From Moniliella sp. 'wahieum' (Eukaryota; Basidiomycota; Moniliellomycetes; Moniliellales; Moniliellaceae), in NCBI GenBank assembly GCA_003971905.1, contig RSEE01000081.1:248001-312000 (forward strand): 64,000 nt of DNA. The letters run 5' to 3'. Shown here in pieces: positions 35,571 through 45,493 of this stretch (the stretch's first letter is position 1; each line of letters starts with the position of its first letter). The position numbers and the translations under genes were made by a program. The notes beneath the pieces were generated by a model. The model did no database searches, had not been told where the DNA came from, and saw only the letters and a program-made list of their open reading frames with translations.

Positions 35571-35597
35571 GACATGTGACGCGTGACATGTGACACG
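35571..35597 (+). repeat. 7-bp array with alternating cores
   Basis: Consecutive units are GACATGT, then GACGCGT, then GACATGT, then GACACG. All share the frame G-A-four bases-T; the middle four switch between CATG and CGCG, each self-complementary. Just upstream (35523-35550) further 7-bp ACATGCG words occur. Confidence 0.88.
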
Positions 35598-36582
35598 AGG
35601 AGCACGTGACCAGTGACTTGACCGGGTGCCTAAGTGATTAAGTGATTAAGCGGATTTGTGACGCATGATGCATGGATGATTCGGCGTGCACGATGCATGA
35701 CGCCACGTGATGGAGTGGCCATTGAATTATTGAATGCACGCGCTGCGACAAGCTGCGCCAACTGTGGCTGCTGTGGCGTTTTTGACCCTGTCGGCTCGTT
35801 AGGCATCAGGCGTTCCGCGTTCCGTGTTCCGCGTTCTGCGTTTAGGTCCTAGGATTCGGTCTCGGTACTCGCCAGGACATCGCAGGACTTGCCGCTGGCT
35901 CGACGTGCTCAGGCTTAGCACTGACCGGCTGACCGCTGTCTTTGGGTTTTAGCTTGGGATTCGGTAGGGTACTGGCCACAAGCCTACGGGACAAGCTTCG
36001 AACCTGGGCCCATCGCACTACATACATCTCGTCGAGCCGTGAGCGCGTGAGCGGAAGGGCCTCAGCGCCTCAGCACCTCAGCGCCCCAGCTGACCTCAAA
36101 TTTGGAGGCCAGAGAGACGAGGATGAGATGGATGAGTTCCCAGATCTGAGATCGATCATGTATGAGGCCGAGGGAGCCTGGATGAGGGGGTACACTGTCC
36201 CCATACTTACGCCCCCTCCACCAATTTCCCCCAAGAAGATGATCGATGATCAATACATCGATGAAACGCGTGGAATTAAGCGCTAAGCAGGTACCGCAAC
36301 GCGTAACGGGCGTAAGCCTACCTGCGTAAAGCCGCTGTCGGCCCACGCAATACATTCCTACCCTTTTCGGCCCTCTGCAGTCCCTAGTACAAGAGCCCCT
36401 TGCGCCTTTGCCTTACGCTGGAACCTGAGCTCCTGTGCCTCCGGTCTTATCGATCTTATCGGGCTTAGCGGTTAGGCCTTCGGCCTTCGGTCTGACCGGC
36501 TCACTCGCCATCGCTAACCCACTTCTCGATTCTTCCCGGTTGTACGCGGCAAGCGCCCCCGCGGTACATCATGGGTAACTAT

Positions 36583-36617
36583 GTAACTGGTAACCGGTAA
36601 CCAGTAGCCGGTAGCCC
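36583..36617 (+). repeat. 7-bp array, GTAACCG family
   Basis: Five consecutive 7-bp units with one or two differences each: GTAACTG, GTAACCG, GTAACCA, GTAGCCG and GTAGCCC. The phase is exact over 35 bases. The second unit boundary creates ACCGGT. Confidence 0.88.
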
Positions 36618-36990
36618 GTTAAAAAGCAGCGTTCAACAAATTTCCTTGGCCCACGGTTCTCTTTAGACTCAGACTCAGATCTCTGTTTTCAGAATCTCAA
36701 CAGTAATTCAAAGTTGAACACGTTGAACATATTAAACTGCACGGACTGAACGTACTGAACGGTAACATCGCAGGGTCTAGACGAACTAGGGTCCCGCTGT
36801 TCTTGGTGCCGTATGGATCGACGCCTGGCATCTACATCCCATGCTGCATCTGCTACATGCCGCCAGCTGCGAGGAACAAGTGCGCTCAGCCCCTCAGGTA
36901 CTCAGGGACAGCACTGCGACAGCTGGCCAGTTTGGGGAAGACGTGAACTGGCAGCTGCTGCTGCGCCAGGCTGCACCTGTAATTTCAGCG

Positions 36991-37018
36991 GTTCAACGTT
37001 CAACGTTCAACGTTCAAC
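36991..37018 (+). repeat. 7-bp array, GTTCAAC unit
   Basis: Four perfect GTTCAAC units, equivalent to AACGTT plus C. The same word recurs at about 1029, 16290 and 37035. Confidence 0.92.
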
Positions 37019-37395
37019 GTGCATGAAAGAGGAACGTTGAACGATGGGACGTTGGCACGTTCAGATCGTGCTTCGAAGACCCAAGTCAGGCCCCTAACAT
37101 GCTAACACTTAAACGCGCCTCTGGGCTTAAGCGGTCTGCGCGGATGATCGATGAGGTCGATGAGGCCGAGTATCCGTCCAGCGCCCATTCCCTTGGTAGC
37201 ATGCACCGCGTTACGCTGCACGCGAACTGCTGAGCCGCAGTGCCTCACCGCCCACTACCTCGCAGGTCCCAGGCTTCAAGCTTCAGGCTGAACAAGAGGC
37301 CTATGCGCCTATGCCACGATGGGTAGTGTTCTGATGGGGGGTGCCCCTGACGCCGCAGCCTGGCGCAGCCCGCGCTCAGGCGCTCGAACTCAGTG

Positions 37396-37437
37396 CTTCA
37401 AGCTCCAAGCTTCAAGCTGTAAGCTGTAGGCTGTGAG
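37396..37437 (+). repeat. 7-bp array, CTTCAAG to CTGTGAG gradient
   Basis: Six consecutive units drift step by step: CTTCAAG, CTCCAAG, CTTCAAG, CTGTAAG, CTGTAGG, CTGTGAG. The phase is exact over 42 bases. The first three contain the AAGCTT junction; the later ones lose self-complementarity. Confidence 0.88.
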
Positions 37438-37752
37438 TACTGTGAGTCGAGGGACGCGTTGATGGCTGCACAGTGCACAAGTTCATAATCAGCCACGTGT
37501 ACGTTGGTGGCGAAGTTGTTGCCCCCGTCGAACGGGGAGCTTGGATGCCGTCCACTTGGGTACTAGCAGGGATAAGTGGGGCGGACGCAGGACGCGGGAC
37601 GCGTGCCGCGTGAAGCGTGAAGCTTTTGAAAGGGACGTGCGAGAGATCTGATCGAAATCCAGGCGGCCTGGACCGAGGCACGGCCCGGCGCCCAGCCTGG
37701 TGCATGGCTGAGCAGTGGCTAGTGGCTGGGCATTACACGGCCGGAGTTATGT

Positions 37753-37773
37753 GACGCGTGACGCGTGACGCGT
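37753..37773 (+). repeat. 7-bp array, GACGCGT unit
   Basis: Three perfect GACGCGT units, core ACGCGT. A complementary-strand version (ACGCGTC, two units) lies at about 37855-37868. Confidence 0.9.
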
Positions 37774-38202
37774 GATCATCTCGATCATCGTTCATCAATT
37801 GATGCCAACGATTAATGATTCGATGGAATGCGAGCGCGCCAGCATGCATGACTCACGCGTCACGCGTCACGCCTCCCACGCTGAGCCGCTCAGCTCTAGA
37901 TCTCACACCCACAGAGCTAGTGACAGTGACGCTGTGACGAATGTGGTTGAACGTTGATGCGTGATGCATGGTCATGATGCATGATGACTGACAGCACCAT
38001 GCCAGAGAAGCGTTATCAACACGTCAATTGCATGTCAATTCAATATTCAAGCCAGCGCAAGGATATACCCATCCAGACCCCAGGGGAGGCTGGGGAGGCC
38101 GAAAAGAAGAGAGCGTAGAAAGAAACCCCCGCAGCTGGGACCATGAATGCGAAAGGCTTCTTTCCTGTATAGCTAGGATCCTAAAACATGCGAGCAGCCA
38201 GA

Positions 38203-38286
38203 GTTAGCCGTTAGACGTTAGCGCTAGCGTTTAGCGCTTAGCGGTACCGGTTATCGATTATCGGTTGCCGATTGTCGACTGCTAGC
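38203..38286 (+). repeat. 12-unit 7-bp array with changing cores
   Basis: Twelve consecutive 7-bp units in one phase over 84 bases. They pass from GTTAGCC-like units through TTAGCGC, TACCGGT, TATCGAT, TGCCGAT and TGTCGAC to TGCTAGC. Several cores are perfect palindromes (ACCGGT, ATCGAT, GTCGAC, GCTAGC). This is the longest phase-locked array seen in the window. Confidence 0.88.
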
Positions 38287-40351
38287 ATGTCAGCATGTCA
38301 GCGCTGAGGCACAGCGCTCTGCCTGTGGCCTGAGCGCTCGCTCCCACGGGTACCGGGTACGAGTTGCCGGCTGGGGCTGCGTGAATTTAGGCCTGTGCTG
38401 CCCTTTGATGAATTTGCGCACTTGAGACATCTATGATCGATGCCACCCGGTTACGACTTGGGCGTTACGCGTTACGGGTACAACGGCCGATGATCGATGG
38501 TCATGCATCGTGGATTGTTGACCGGTGATCGGGGAGTGACGGGCTACCAGCCTCGGCAACAACGCATGGCTGCTGGCCCTGTTGCTGTGTAAAATTCGGA
38601 AGGCTGACCATGTGCCAGGGGAGCAGCACATGTTCCCGTGTGAGGCAATGCCTGCGTCCCGCCCTGGCACCAGCTCAGCCATGGGGGACACGCGCTGATA
38701 TCGATAGCGCACCTGTCCTGCAGCTGTCGCATGTGGGCGCAGGCAGCAGCGCGCTTGCGGCTGGTGGGTGCGACAGGCTGGCCATGTACGCGGTGCGGCT
38801 GCATGCTGCATGCCCATGCCCCATGCACCATGTCCAAAGAACGGGTGTGCCAGGGTGCGCCACGTCACCCTTCATGCATCACGCTGCCGCTTTCACCGCG
38901 CCCACCTGGACCCCGCAGGCATCCCTGGCACCCCAGGACACACCGCCTGGGACCACGCTGTCTGCTCGATTTACTGTGCCATCGGCCGGTTGTCTTCGAT
39001 CTGCAAACAGAACGAGCGGCGGACAAGATTCCGTGGCTGACACAGCGCTGGTGCGCGGCAGGTGCTTGGCCACAGGGGCTGGCGGCGAGGCTGGCGCCCT
39101 GCCGGGTCGGATTCCGATTGGATCTGGGATGGCGACGAGACAGGGGAGGCGCTGGAGGGTACCCGCCTCAGGCTGTGGGGAAGGGGTTGACGACCATTAG
39201 TCACTAGTCATGCGTCGTGTGTGGCAGTCAGCGGTCCTGTACATAGGGGCGTCGGCCCCAAGATGGCTGCAGTGCCTGCGGTGCGGTCAGTTTTGCCGTG
39301 TGGGACCGGGGTGGTGCAGAGCCACCGACGGCGTGGGGGCGCCCAGGCGCACCGGATGCACCGGGGGGGCAGTGTGGGCTGCGGTGGCGGGCGCCTGCAG
39401 GGGTGGCCGGTGGCAGCGATCGCTTGGTGCGATCAACCGTTTCCCATCGCACGGTCATGCATCCGCCCATCAGCGCTCGGCAGCACCCGCCCCCTGGGCT
39501 GGCACGCTGCTGCGGGGACCGCGGGAGCAAGGCGCAAGGGGTACGTTGGCGCGGGCTCTTGGTCGGTCGGCCGTCGGTGGGGAGCTGCGTCACGCGTCCC
39601 TAACCGCTTCGGCGGCGCACCAGCCTCACACTTGCCCGTCACCGCTGCGGTGGCTGGGACGGTGGGTGCTGGGCAGTGCCGTGCGTGGGGGCGCGCGTGC
39701 TACGTAGGGCTGGTGCGGCTGGCCTGCCTGCTGCTTGCTGCGGGCGTACGCGCTGCTGCCGGCTGCTGCAGGCTGGCACCAGCACTCGGCCCTGGCTGGG
39801 CGCTGCGACGGTTGTGGCCTGTGGTCTGCTGGCTGGCCTGCTGGCCTGCGGACTGGCTGGGGTGTTCTGTCTTGTCTTGCCTGCACTCGGTCCAGCACCG
39901 GCACCTCCTTGCCTGGCCTGCCTACGCTTGTCTTGGGCGTTTCTTCGGTCTTTGCCGCTGCGTTCCATCCGCTCTGCCTTCTCCATCTCGCTTCTCTGCT
40001 GCCTCCGCCCCACCTCCATCCCCGCCGCCTGCCTTCCTGCCTCCTCCTCCGGCCGCTCCGCCCGCTGTGTCGCTCGCTCCCTCCGCCCCACCTCGTCCGC
40101 CTGCTTTCTGCTGCTGTCCCCCCACACCCGCGAGACCGGCTCAGGCACCCCGCCCACCCGCCCTCCCCTTCGCCTTCTTTCGCCGCCCCCCACACGCGCC
40201 CCGCCTCGGCTGCGGGCCCTGTTCTTTCTCCTGCTGCTGCTGCCGTTGAGCCCAGCCAGCCTGCTGTGCCCATTGCTCCTGCCGCTGTCCGTACGTAGCA
40301 CGCCCGATCGACGGCCTGCTCGCGTCACGTCGCGTGTCCGACCCTTCACCC

Positions 40352-43300
40352 ATGCCCCCCGCGCCCGAATACACACCCTACCAGATCGTTCGCCCACCAG
40401 CCCTACAAACGCCAGTTAGCCAGTCCACCGCGGCCCGATCATGCCTGCCGCCTGCTGTGCTCCCTGCCTTGTCGGGCCCCAGCTGGGACTCCTCCCCCTT
40501 TGGCCCGTCGTCCGGTCCCGCGGGTGCGCCTGTTGGTGCCTCCGCGTCCGAAGGCCCCTTGGGCCCACCTTACTCGGATCCTAGCACTGGGCCCAATGCC
40601 GTTGCCCCCCATACCGACCAATACTATTACCAGCGCACCTCCCCCACCCTTCCCCCCTGCGCGGCCCGCCCACCACTCGCCGCAGTGCACCCCAACTGCC
40701 GTCGCAATCGCAGACGCAATCGCAAGCGCAATCCCAGCCCCCGCCTGCCTCCCCCCCTACCTTCTCCTACTCCGACCCGGCCCTGCTCCAAATCAGCCGT
40801 CGCTCCACTACGACCAACGTCGGAGCCATCTCCCCTATCCATCGTTCCTCGGTCCCCTCGGTCTCTCTTCCTGCTCCGCCTCTGTCGCGCAGGCGCAGCT
40901 CCAGTACCAAGGCTCTCACCGGTGCCAAGCCCGACGTGGCTGCCGATCCGCATTCGACAGCTAGGGCGCCATCGGGTGGCCCGCGTCGTCGTTCGGTACG
41001 CAAGTCGCCAAGTACGGGTCCCACTGTCGCCGTGGTTCCCGTTGGCTCAAAGTCCATCGGAAAGTACATTGCGGCAGTATGATGATACGATTGTCACGAT
41101 GAAAAATGGCTGGCAACCCACAAGCCCGAGCTTGCCGATTCGTTTGATCAAGTGTCGGAATTGACGCTGGACGCGATGCTGCTGTACATTGATGATGCGT
41201 GGACCGCGGCTTGTCGTACAATACCGTGAGTCGGGTCAATTCAGCCCTAGCCGCGTACTTTAAGTTTCGTCTGAAGCGCGAATTGGCTGCCTGGGACCAG
41301 ATTCAGGACCTCAATGAGCGTCACGCAAAAGGAAACCCCTGTTTCTCGGAGCGGTACCGTGCTCGTACAATTCCATTTCCCGCACTGGCGGGGAACGCCG
41401 GCGCCGGCGCGACTCGGAGCAGGATGTGAAAGTCAAGCCCCTCCTTTATCCTGAGCTGGCCGTAGTCCTATCATATTTGCGCGAGACGATGGATGAGGTG
41501 CGTGTGAAACATCTGCCCCGCCCTACTCCCCCCGTCCCTCGTCCCTTGGCATTCTTACTGACTCATGCATGTCGTCTGTTCAGGACGCTATCACGAACAA
41601 CAAGTTCTTCCCGGGAGCTGGTGCTGTTTCTGTTTATGCCACCTTTTTGACCCTCAGCTACTTGCTCTGGACGCGCCTCGATGAGTTGCTCTTGCTCAAG
41701 TGGGAGAACATTTCGTTCAGCGACTACACTGGCAAGTTTGTCTCGCCCGAGGCTACTACGAAACTGTTGAAGGGTACGCTCGGTCTCACCGATGACCCGG
41801 CAGCGCTGTCGACCCAAACTACACACGCCTACCCCGACCGCCGTGGTCACTCTACCCTGGCGAGAAAATAACGATCGGCAGCCCAAGACGTACTGTCTCC
41901 AGTACCCAGGCCGAAAAGCCAACGCTGGATCCCGCTGGCACCATTACGCGTTGGCCCAATTTTGTGTCCGGCTCAATGGCAACCAGCCGCTGGAACCCAA
42001 GTTCCTCGTTTTTCCCTCCTTCAATAAGACCAACCTCTATGCTCCGCATTCACGCATGTATGGGACCAAGTTGCTTGACCAGATGAAAGAACTCTTTCGT
42101 CTCGCCGGTCTGGGCACGTCGAGCGGGCCTTCTCTCTCTCTCTCTCTCGGTGGAGCGGGCGTGCCGCCGCAAGGTGCTTTGGGCCGTTCCTCGCGCCCAG
42201 GTTCGCTGGGCGAATCTCCTGACTTGGAGGGAGATTATACCCAGCTCAGCGCCTTCGCAAGGGGGGGTGATCGATGGTTTGCTGCAGGGCAGTCGGTATG
42301 ACTCACCTGATGGCGCCGCATGGGCGGTCTGGTGGGGATGATGGGTTGTCGCAGGCCTCGATGAACAGCTTCCTTCACATGAGGGACAGTCGAGGAGCCG
42401 GCCGATGCTTCTTCTGCAACTTCGCCGGACCCAATGCGAGCGGGCGGGAGGAAGGCGGGCTTCAGGACGCAACTTGCCCCGGCGTGCAGCCTCCTGCGGC
42501 GATTCAGCACGCGGGCCAGCAATAACTCCACGCTTCGGTTGGCTCGGGCGTGACGGATGCGTCGCTGAGCCCCGAGGAGGCCCAGCTACCGGCTCAGCCG
42601 CCTAACCCGCTGCCACCTCACGGCGCCCCAGCCTCTACGGGGCCAGCGTACTGAGCCACCTCTTCCGAATGCACATCTCGCCGCGGGCACTACGGCTCCT
42701 ACGGCGTTTTCCCCCCACCGACAGCGACACGCGCTTTCCTTCCATCGTATACCATGCGCCAGTCCGATCCTGCCTTGGCATCCAACCCCCTTGTTGGACC
42801 AGGCAACGCGCGTCTGGACCGTCGGCTGGGTTGTATGGCCCCTCTCCTACCCCCCTCGGACCCGGTGCAGGCGCACATGTTTGTCGATCCCAATTCGCCC
42901 CCTCCGCCTACGTCCACCGGTCATCCCGCTGGCCCCGGCCCGGTTCCCACGTCTGCGCCTGCCCCTTCGGATCGAAGGGTGAGCGTTGACCCGATGGGGG
43001 GGATGAGTGTCTTGCCCCCCCACACGGTGGATCGGCGGCTGTCCTTGGGTCCTACTCCCCCGGGTTTGCCGCCCATTGCGGGAGCCGGGCCGCAAGGGGG
43101 CGGCACGATGCCCTCGCCGGTAGGCAGTCGACCGGGTCCGCGTCAACGCCCTGGACCGTACTATTACGATCCTGTTCTCCGCGTCAAGGCGATGGCTACG
43201 GGATCTACCCGCCGCCGGTCCCCCGTCCCATTTCCCCTGCGAGTCACATGGCGCACGTGCCCGGCCACATGAACCATGTTCCGCCCCATGTGGGCCATGT

Positions 43301-43493
43301 TACCGACCGACCCTCCGTTTCGCCGCACCAAGGCCATCACCTCTCCCCCTCGCCTTACCTTGGCCACGCGTACCACCCCCGGCCCACCACCCCGCTCCTA
43401 CGCAAACCATGCCCTACTCAACTTCCCTTCCCAGCCCCCCCCACAGCTGGGCAGGGCTACCACGCCCCGCCTCAGGAGCGGTGGTACAATTAA
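40352..43493 (+). CDS. Tyrosine-recombinase-like protein with disordered flanks
   Basis: Putative DNA-binding protein with a tyrosine recombinase (Crypton/integrase-like) fold. Start at 40352-40354 (MPPAPEYTPYQIVRPPA). The first 240 residues are Pro/Ser/Gln-rich and basic. A SAM-like N-domain follows: YDDTIVTMK, WLATHKPELADSFDQVSEL, RGLSYNTVSRVNSALAAYFK (about 41080-41260). The catalytic-domain box I is clear: LSYLLWTRLDELLLLKWENI (about 41660-41715), whose Arg is in the position of the first catalytic Arg. It continues with YPGRKANAGSRWHHYALAQF and LFRLAGLG. The expected His-x-x-Arg box falls on a TC microsatellite (about 42130-42150) and is not readable. The C-terminal 300 residues are Pro/Gly/His-rich with DRRVSVDP- and DRRLSLGP-type repeats and HMAHVPGHMNHVPPHV; stop at 43491-43493. 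Frame breaks near 40690, 41080, 41190, 41420, 41560, 41860, 42150, 42310, 42660, 43200 and 43410. It could be a domesticated recombinase regulator or a decaying Crypton; no terminal repeats were found. Confidence 0.55.
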
Positions 43494-44880
43494 CCCCCAT
43501 TCTTTCCCTTTCCCTTTCCTTCTTTGACCCCCTCTGGCCCTTTAGCGGGCCTGAGGCGAGCCCCCTCCTGATCCCTGTCCCTGCCCTGCTCTTTTCCGGT
43601 GCCGTCAGCCACGCCTTCGGTTGGAGCAGGTGGACCAAGTGTGCATGTTCCCTACCCCGCACACGTCTTGACATGGTTACGATTTACGAGCCTCATGTTT
43701 CCTGGTGCGAAGATCTGCGTGCGCCCTCTTTGGTTTTGTCTTTCTCTTTTTTTTTCTCCCCTTCGCCCTTCACTTGCCCGTTGCCCCTTGTCCCTTGCCC
43801 CTTGTCTCTCTTGCCCCTTTCCCCTTGCTCCATGCCCCTTACTCCTTGCCTTTCTTCCGTTCCTCTTTTGTTCCTCTTTTGCTCTTTGTTTGATCGCTGT
43901 TCTCTTCCTTCCCTTGTTTCTCGCCTACCAAATCATGCTTTGCTCTGCCCCGCCGTTTCCCGCTAGTCGCTCTATGACGGTTTGTATGGATTTTTTTTAC
44001 CCGCCTACCAGCCTGCGCATGCCCATCACCAAACCAAGGTTTTACTAGTGGTGGCAGTGACTCCCGACTCGCAAGGGGGGAGAGACAACTATAGGAAGAC
44101 TGGCCGTGCGCGCAGCGAGGCGCGATATGGAGCCGTGACATGCGGGAAAGCTACACTGAGTTACGAGGGGGGTGGGAGGGAAGTGGCGCGGTGCGGTGCG
44201 GCAGTGGGCCATTGAATATGGATGGACACCGAATTCATCGGACTGTGGCTCTCTAACCATCCGTCGGTAACACGCCACACAGTTCTATGATCTCCTATCT
44301 CCCCACTGTGGCACGTTCCCCCCCGATGCGCGAACCTTGGTGGCGAATCTGGTGCAGTGCAGCCTACCCGCCTTCTGAAGTCTGTGATCTGAGGCCTACT
44401 GAGATGCACTGATGGCCGATGCTTCAGGCGATGGAGCGTATGTGCGATTTCGTCAACGTTCACCACTACGCCCGATCCAATCAATACATGCAACACCTCC
44501 GCATTGCGCCGAGCCATCCTCCTTCCACACCTCAATCATCTTCAAGATTGGAATCGAATCAGATATGCACAGGAGCAACGTTGGCATACATGTGATCGGG
44601 GGGCAGTTGACAGGCACCTACACTGGCCAAAGCAGAAAGCGTCTCTTGGAACTTGACGGACTTGCCTTGATCGATGGCTAAGGTTATGGTTGCGACTCGG
44701 CCAGCCCAACATACAGAAACAACTACAGGGCAAGCACAAGAGCGAGGCAGGTATCATATTTTGGTGTGGGGGATCCACGGTCGAGGACGGGCCACAAACT
44801 GTGGCCGACCAAAGTAAGGAGATGAGTGTATCCTAGGGGGACGGCATGAGTGACATGGGGACAGAAAGCGTATTCAACAG
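43494..44880. other. Intergenic region with a pyrimidine-rich tract
   Basis: 3' flank of the recombinase-like gene, then a pyrimidine-rich tract of GCCCCTTGTCCCTT-type repeats (about 43730-43930). No conserved gene is seen from there to RPL31. Confidence 0.5.
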
Positions 44881-45493
44881 TTACTCCTGGTCAATAACGA
44901 CCGTCTCGAGGCCCTTGAACGAGGTGATGCCAAACACGGGCGTGGCCACAACGTAAAGCTTCTCCTTGGCGTCCTCATCGTCATTGCGCTTGCGCTCCAG
45001 ACGCACCCGAATCCGGCGCGGGACCGACTTGACGCCCAACTTCCAAATCTCCTCGTTGAGCTTAGGGTCGATGCGAACGTCCTTGACGCTCATGGCGCGC
45101 TGGGCAAAACGGACAACCTCCTTGATGGCACGAGGGGCCGTCTTCTTGTCTTGCATGCGGAAAACACGCTTGGCCAAGTGGATCGTGTACTCGCGCTACC
45201 AACCAAAACAAACGAAACAAGTTAGCCAATCGGGCACACCCAAAGCAGACCAAGCGATGTCGTAATGCGCACAGGGCAAAAATAGCCAAGCGAAGGGCAA
45301 ATCTGCCCAACGCTCTCGACGATTCCCCCCTAAGGGGGAAGGGTACCGGCCTCTTACAGAGACCGGGACCGAGGCGTCGACCGGCAGACCTTCATGCATC
45401 TCGGGCAAAGGACGGCATTCAGAGTCCCAGCAGGATACTCACGGTCACGACGTCCTTGAGGACGGAACGCTGTGTCTTCTTCGTAGGAGCCAT
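44881..45493 (-). CDS. 60S ribosomal protein L31 (eL31)
   Basis: Component of the large ribosomal subunit near the exit tunnel. Exon 1 is 45443-45493 ([17 protein letters not shown]), the intron is 45196-45442 (GTGAGT donor, GGTAG acceptor, 247 bases), and exon 2 is 44881-45195, giving 121 residues, normal for the family. Signature parts are [46 protein letters not shown] and [20 protein letters not shown]. This is the one conserved gene in the window with no frame defect. An early intron within the first 20 codons is typical of fungal ribosomal protein genes. Confidence 0.96.

Larger units (their letters stand above)
31894..40351. other. 8.4-kb gene-free, repeat-word-rich region
   Basis: No conserved coding sequence is seen on either strand. 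Between about 34000 and 38300 it is crowded with 7-bp periodic arrays of self-complementary words (listed separately). An 18-base C run lies at 33815-33832. From about 38600 to 39700 the DNA is very GC-rich and open on both strands by composition. From about 39900 it becomes pyrimidine-rich on the plus strand, which fits a promoter and leader for the gene starting at 40352. The region could be an ordinary large intergenic space, a replication or centromere-like zone, or an eroded gene block; the sequence alone does not decide. Confidence 0.5.

Noticed and set aside
34250-38290. CRISPR-like or telomeric repeats
   Set aside because: There are no direct repeats with unique spacers, and the 7-bp words do not match a single telomere unit; arrays are short, dispersed and change word.
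38610-40300. Long open frames on both strands (up to about 340 codons)
   Set aside because: Very high GC and low-complexity sequence keeps several frames open at once; the encoded peptides are Ala/Gly/Arg/Cys-rich without domains. The end is better read as a promoter and leader for the gene at 40352.
40352-43493. Ndc10-type centromere protein
   Set aside because: Ndc10 is also recombinase-derived, but nothing here beyond the shared fold points to it.
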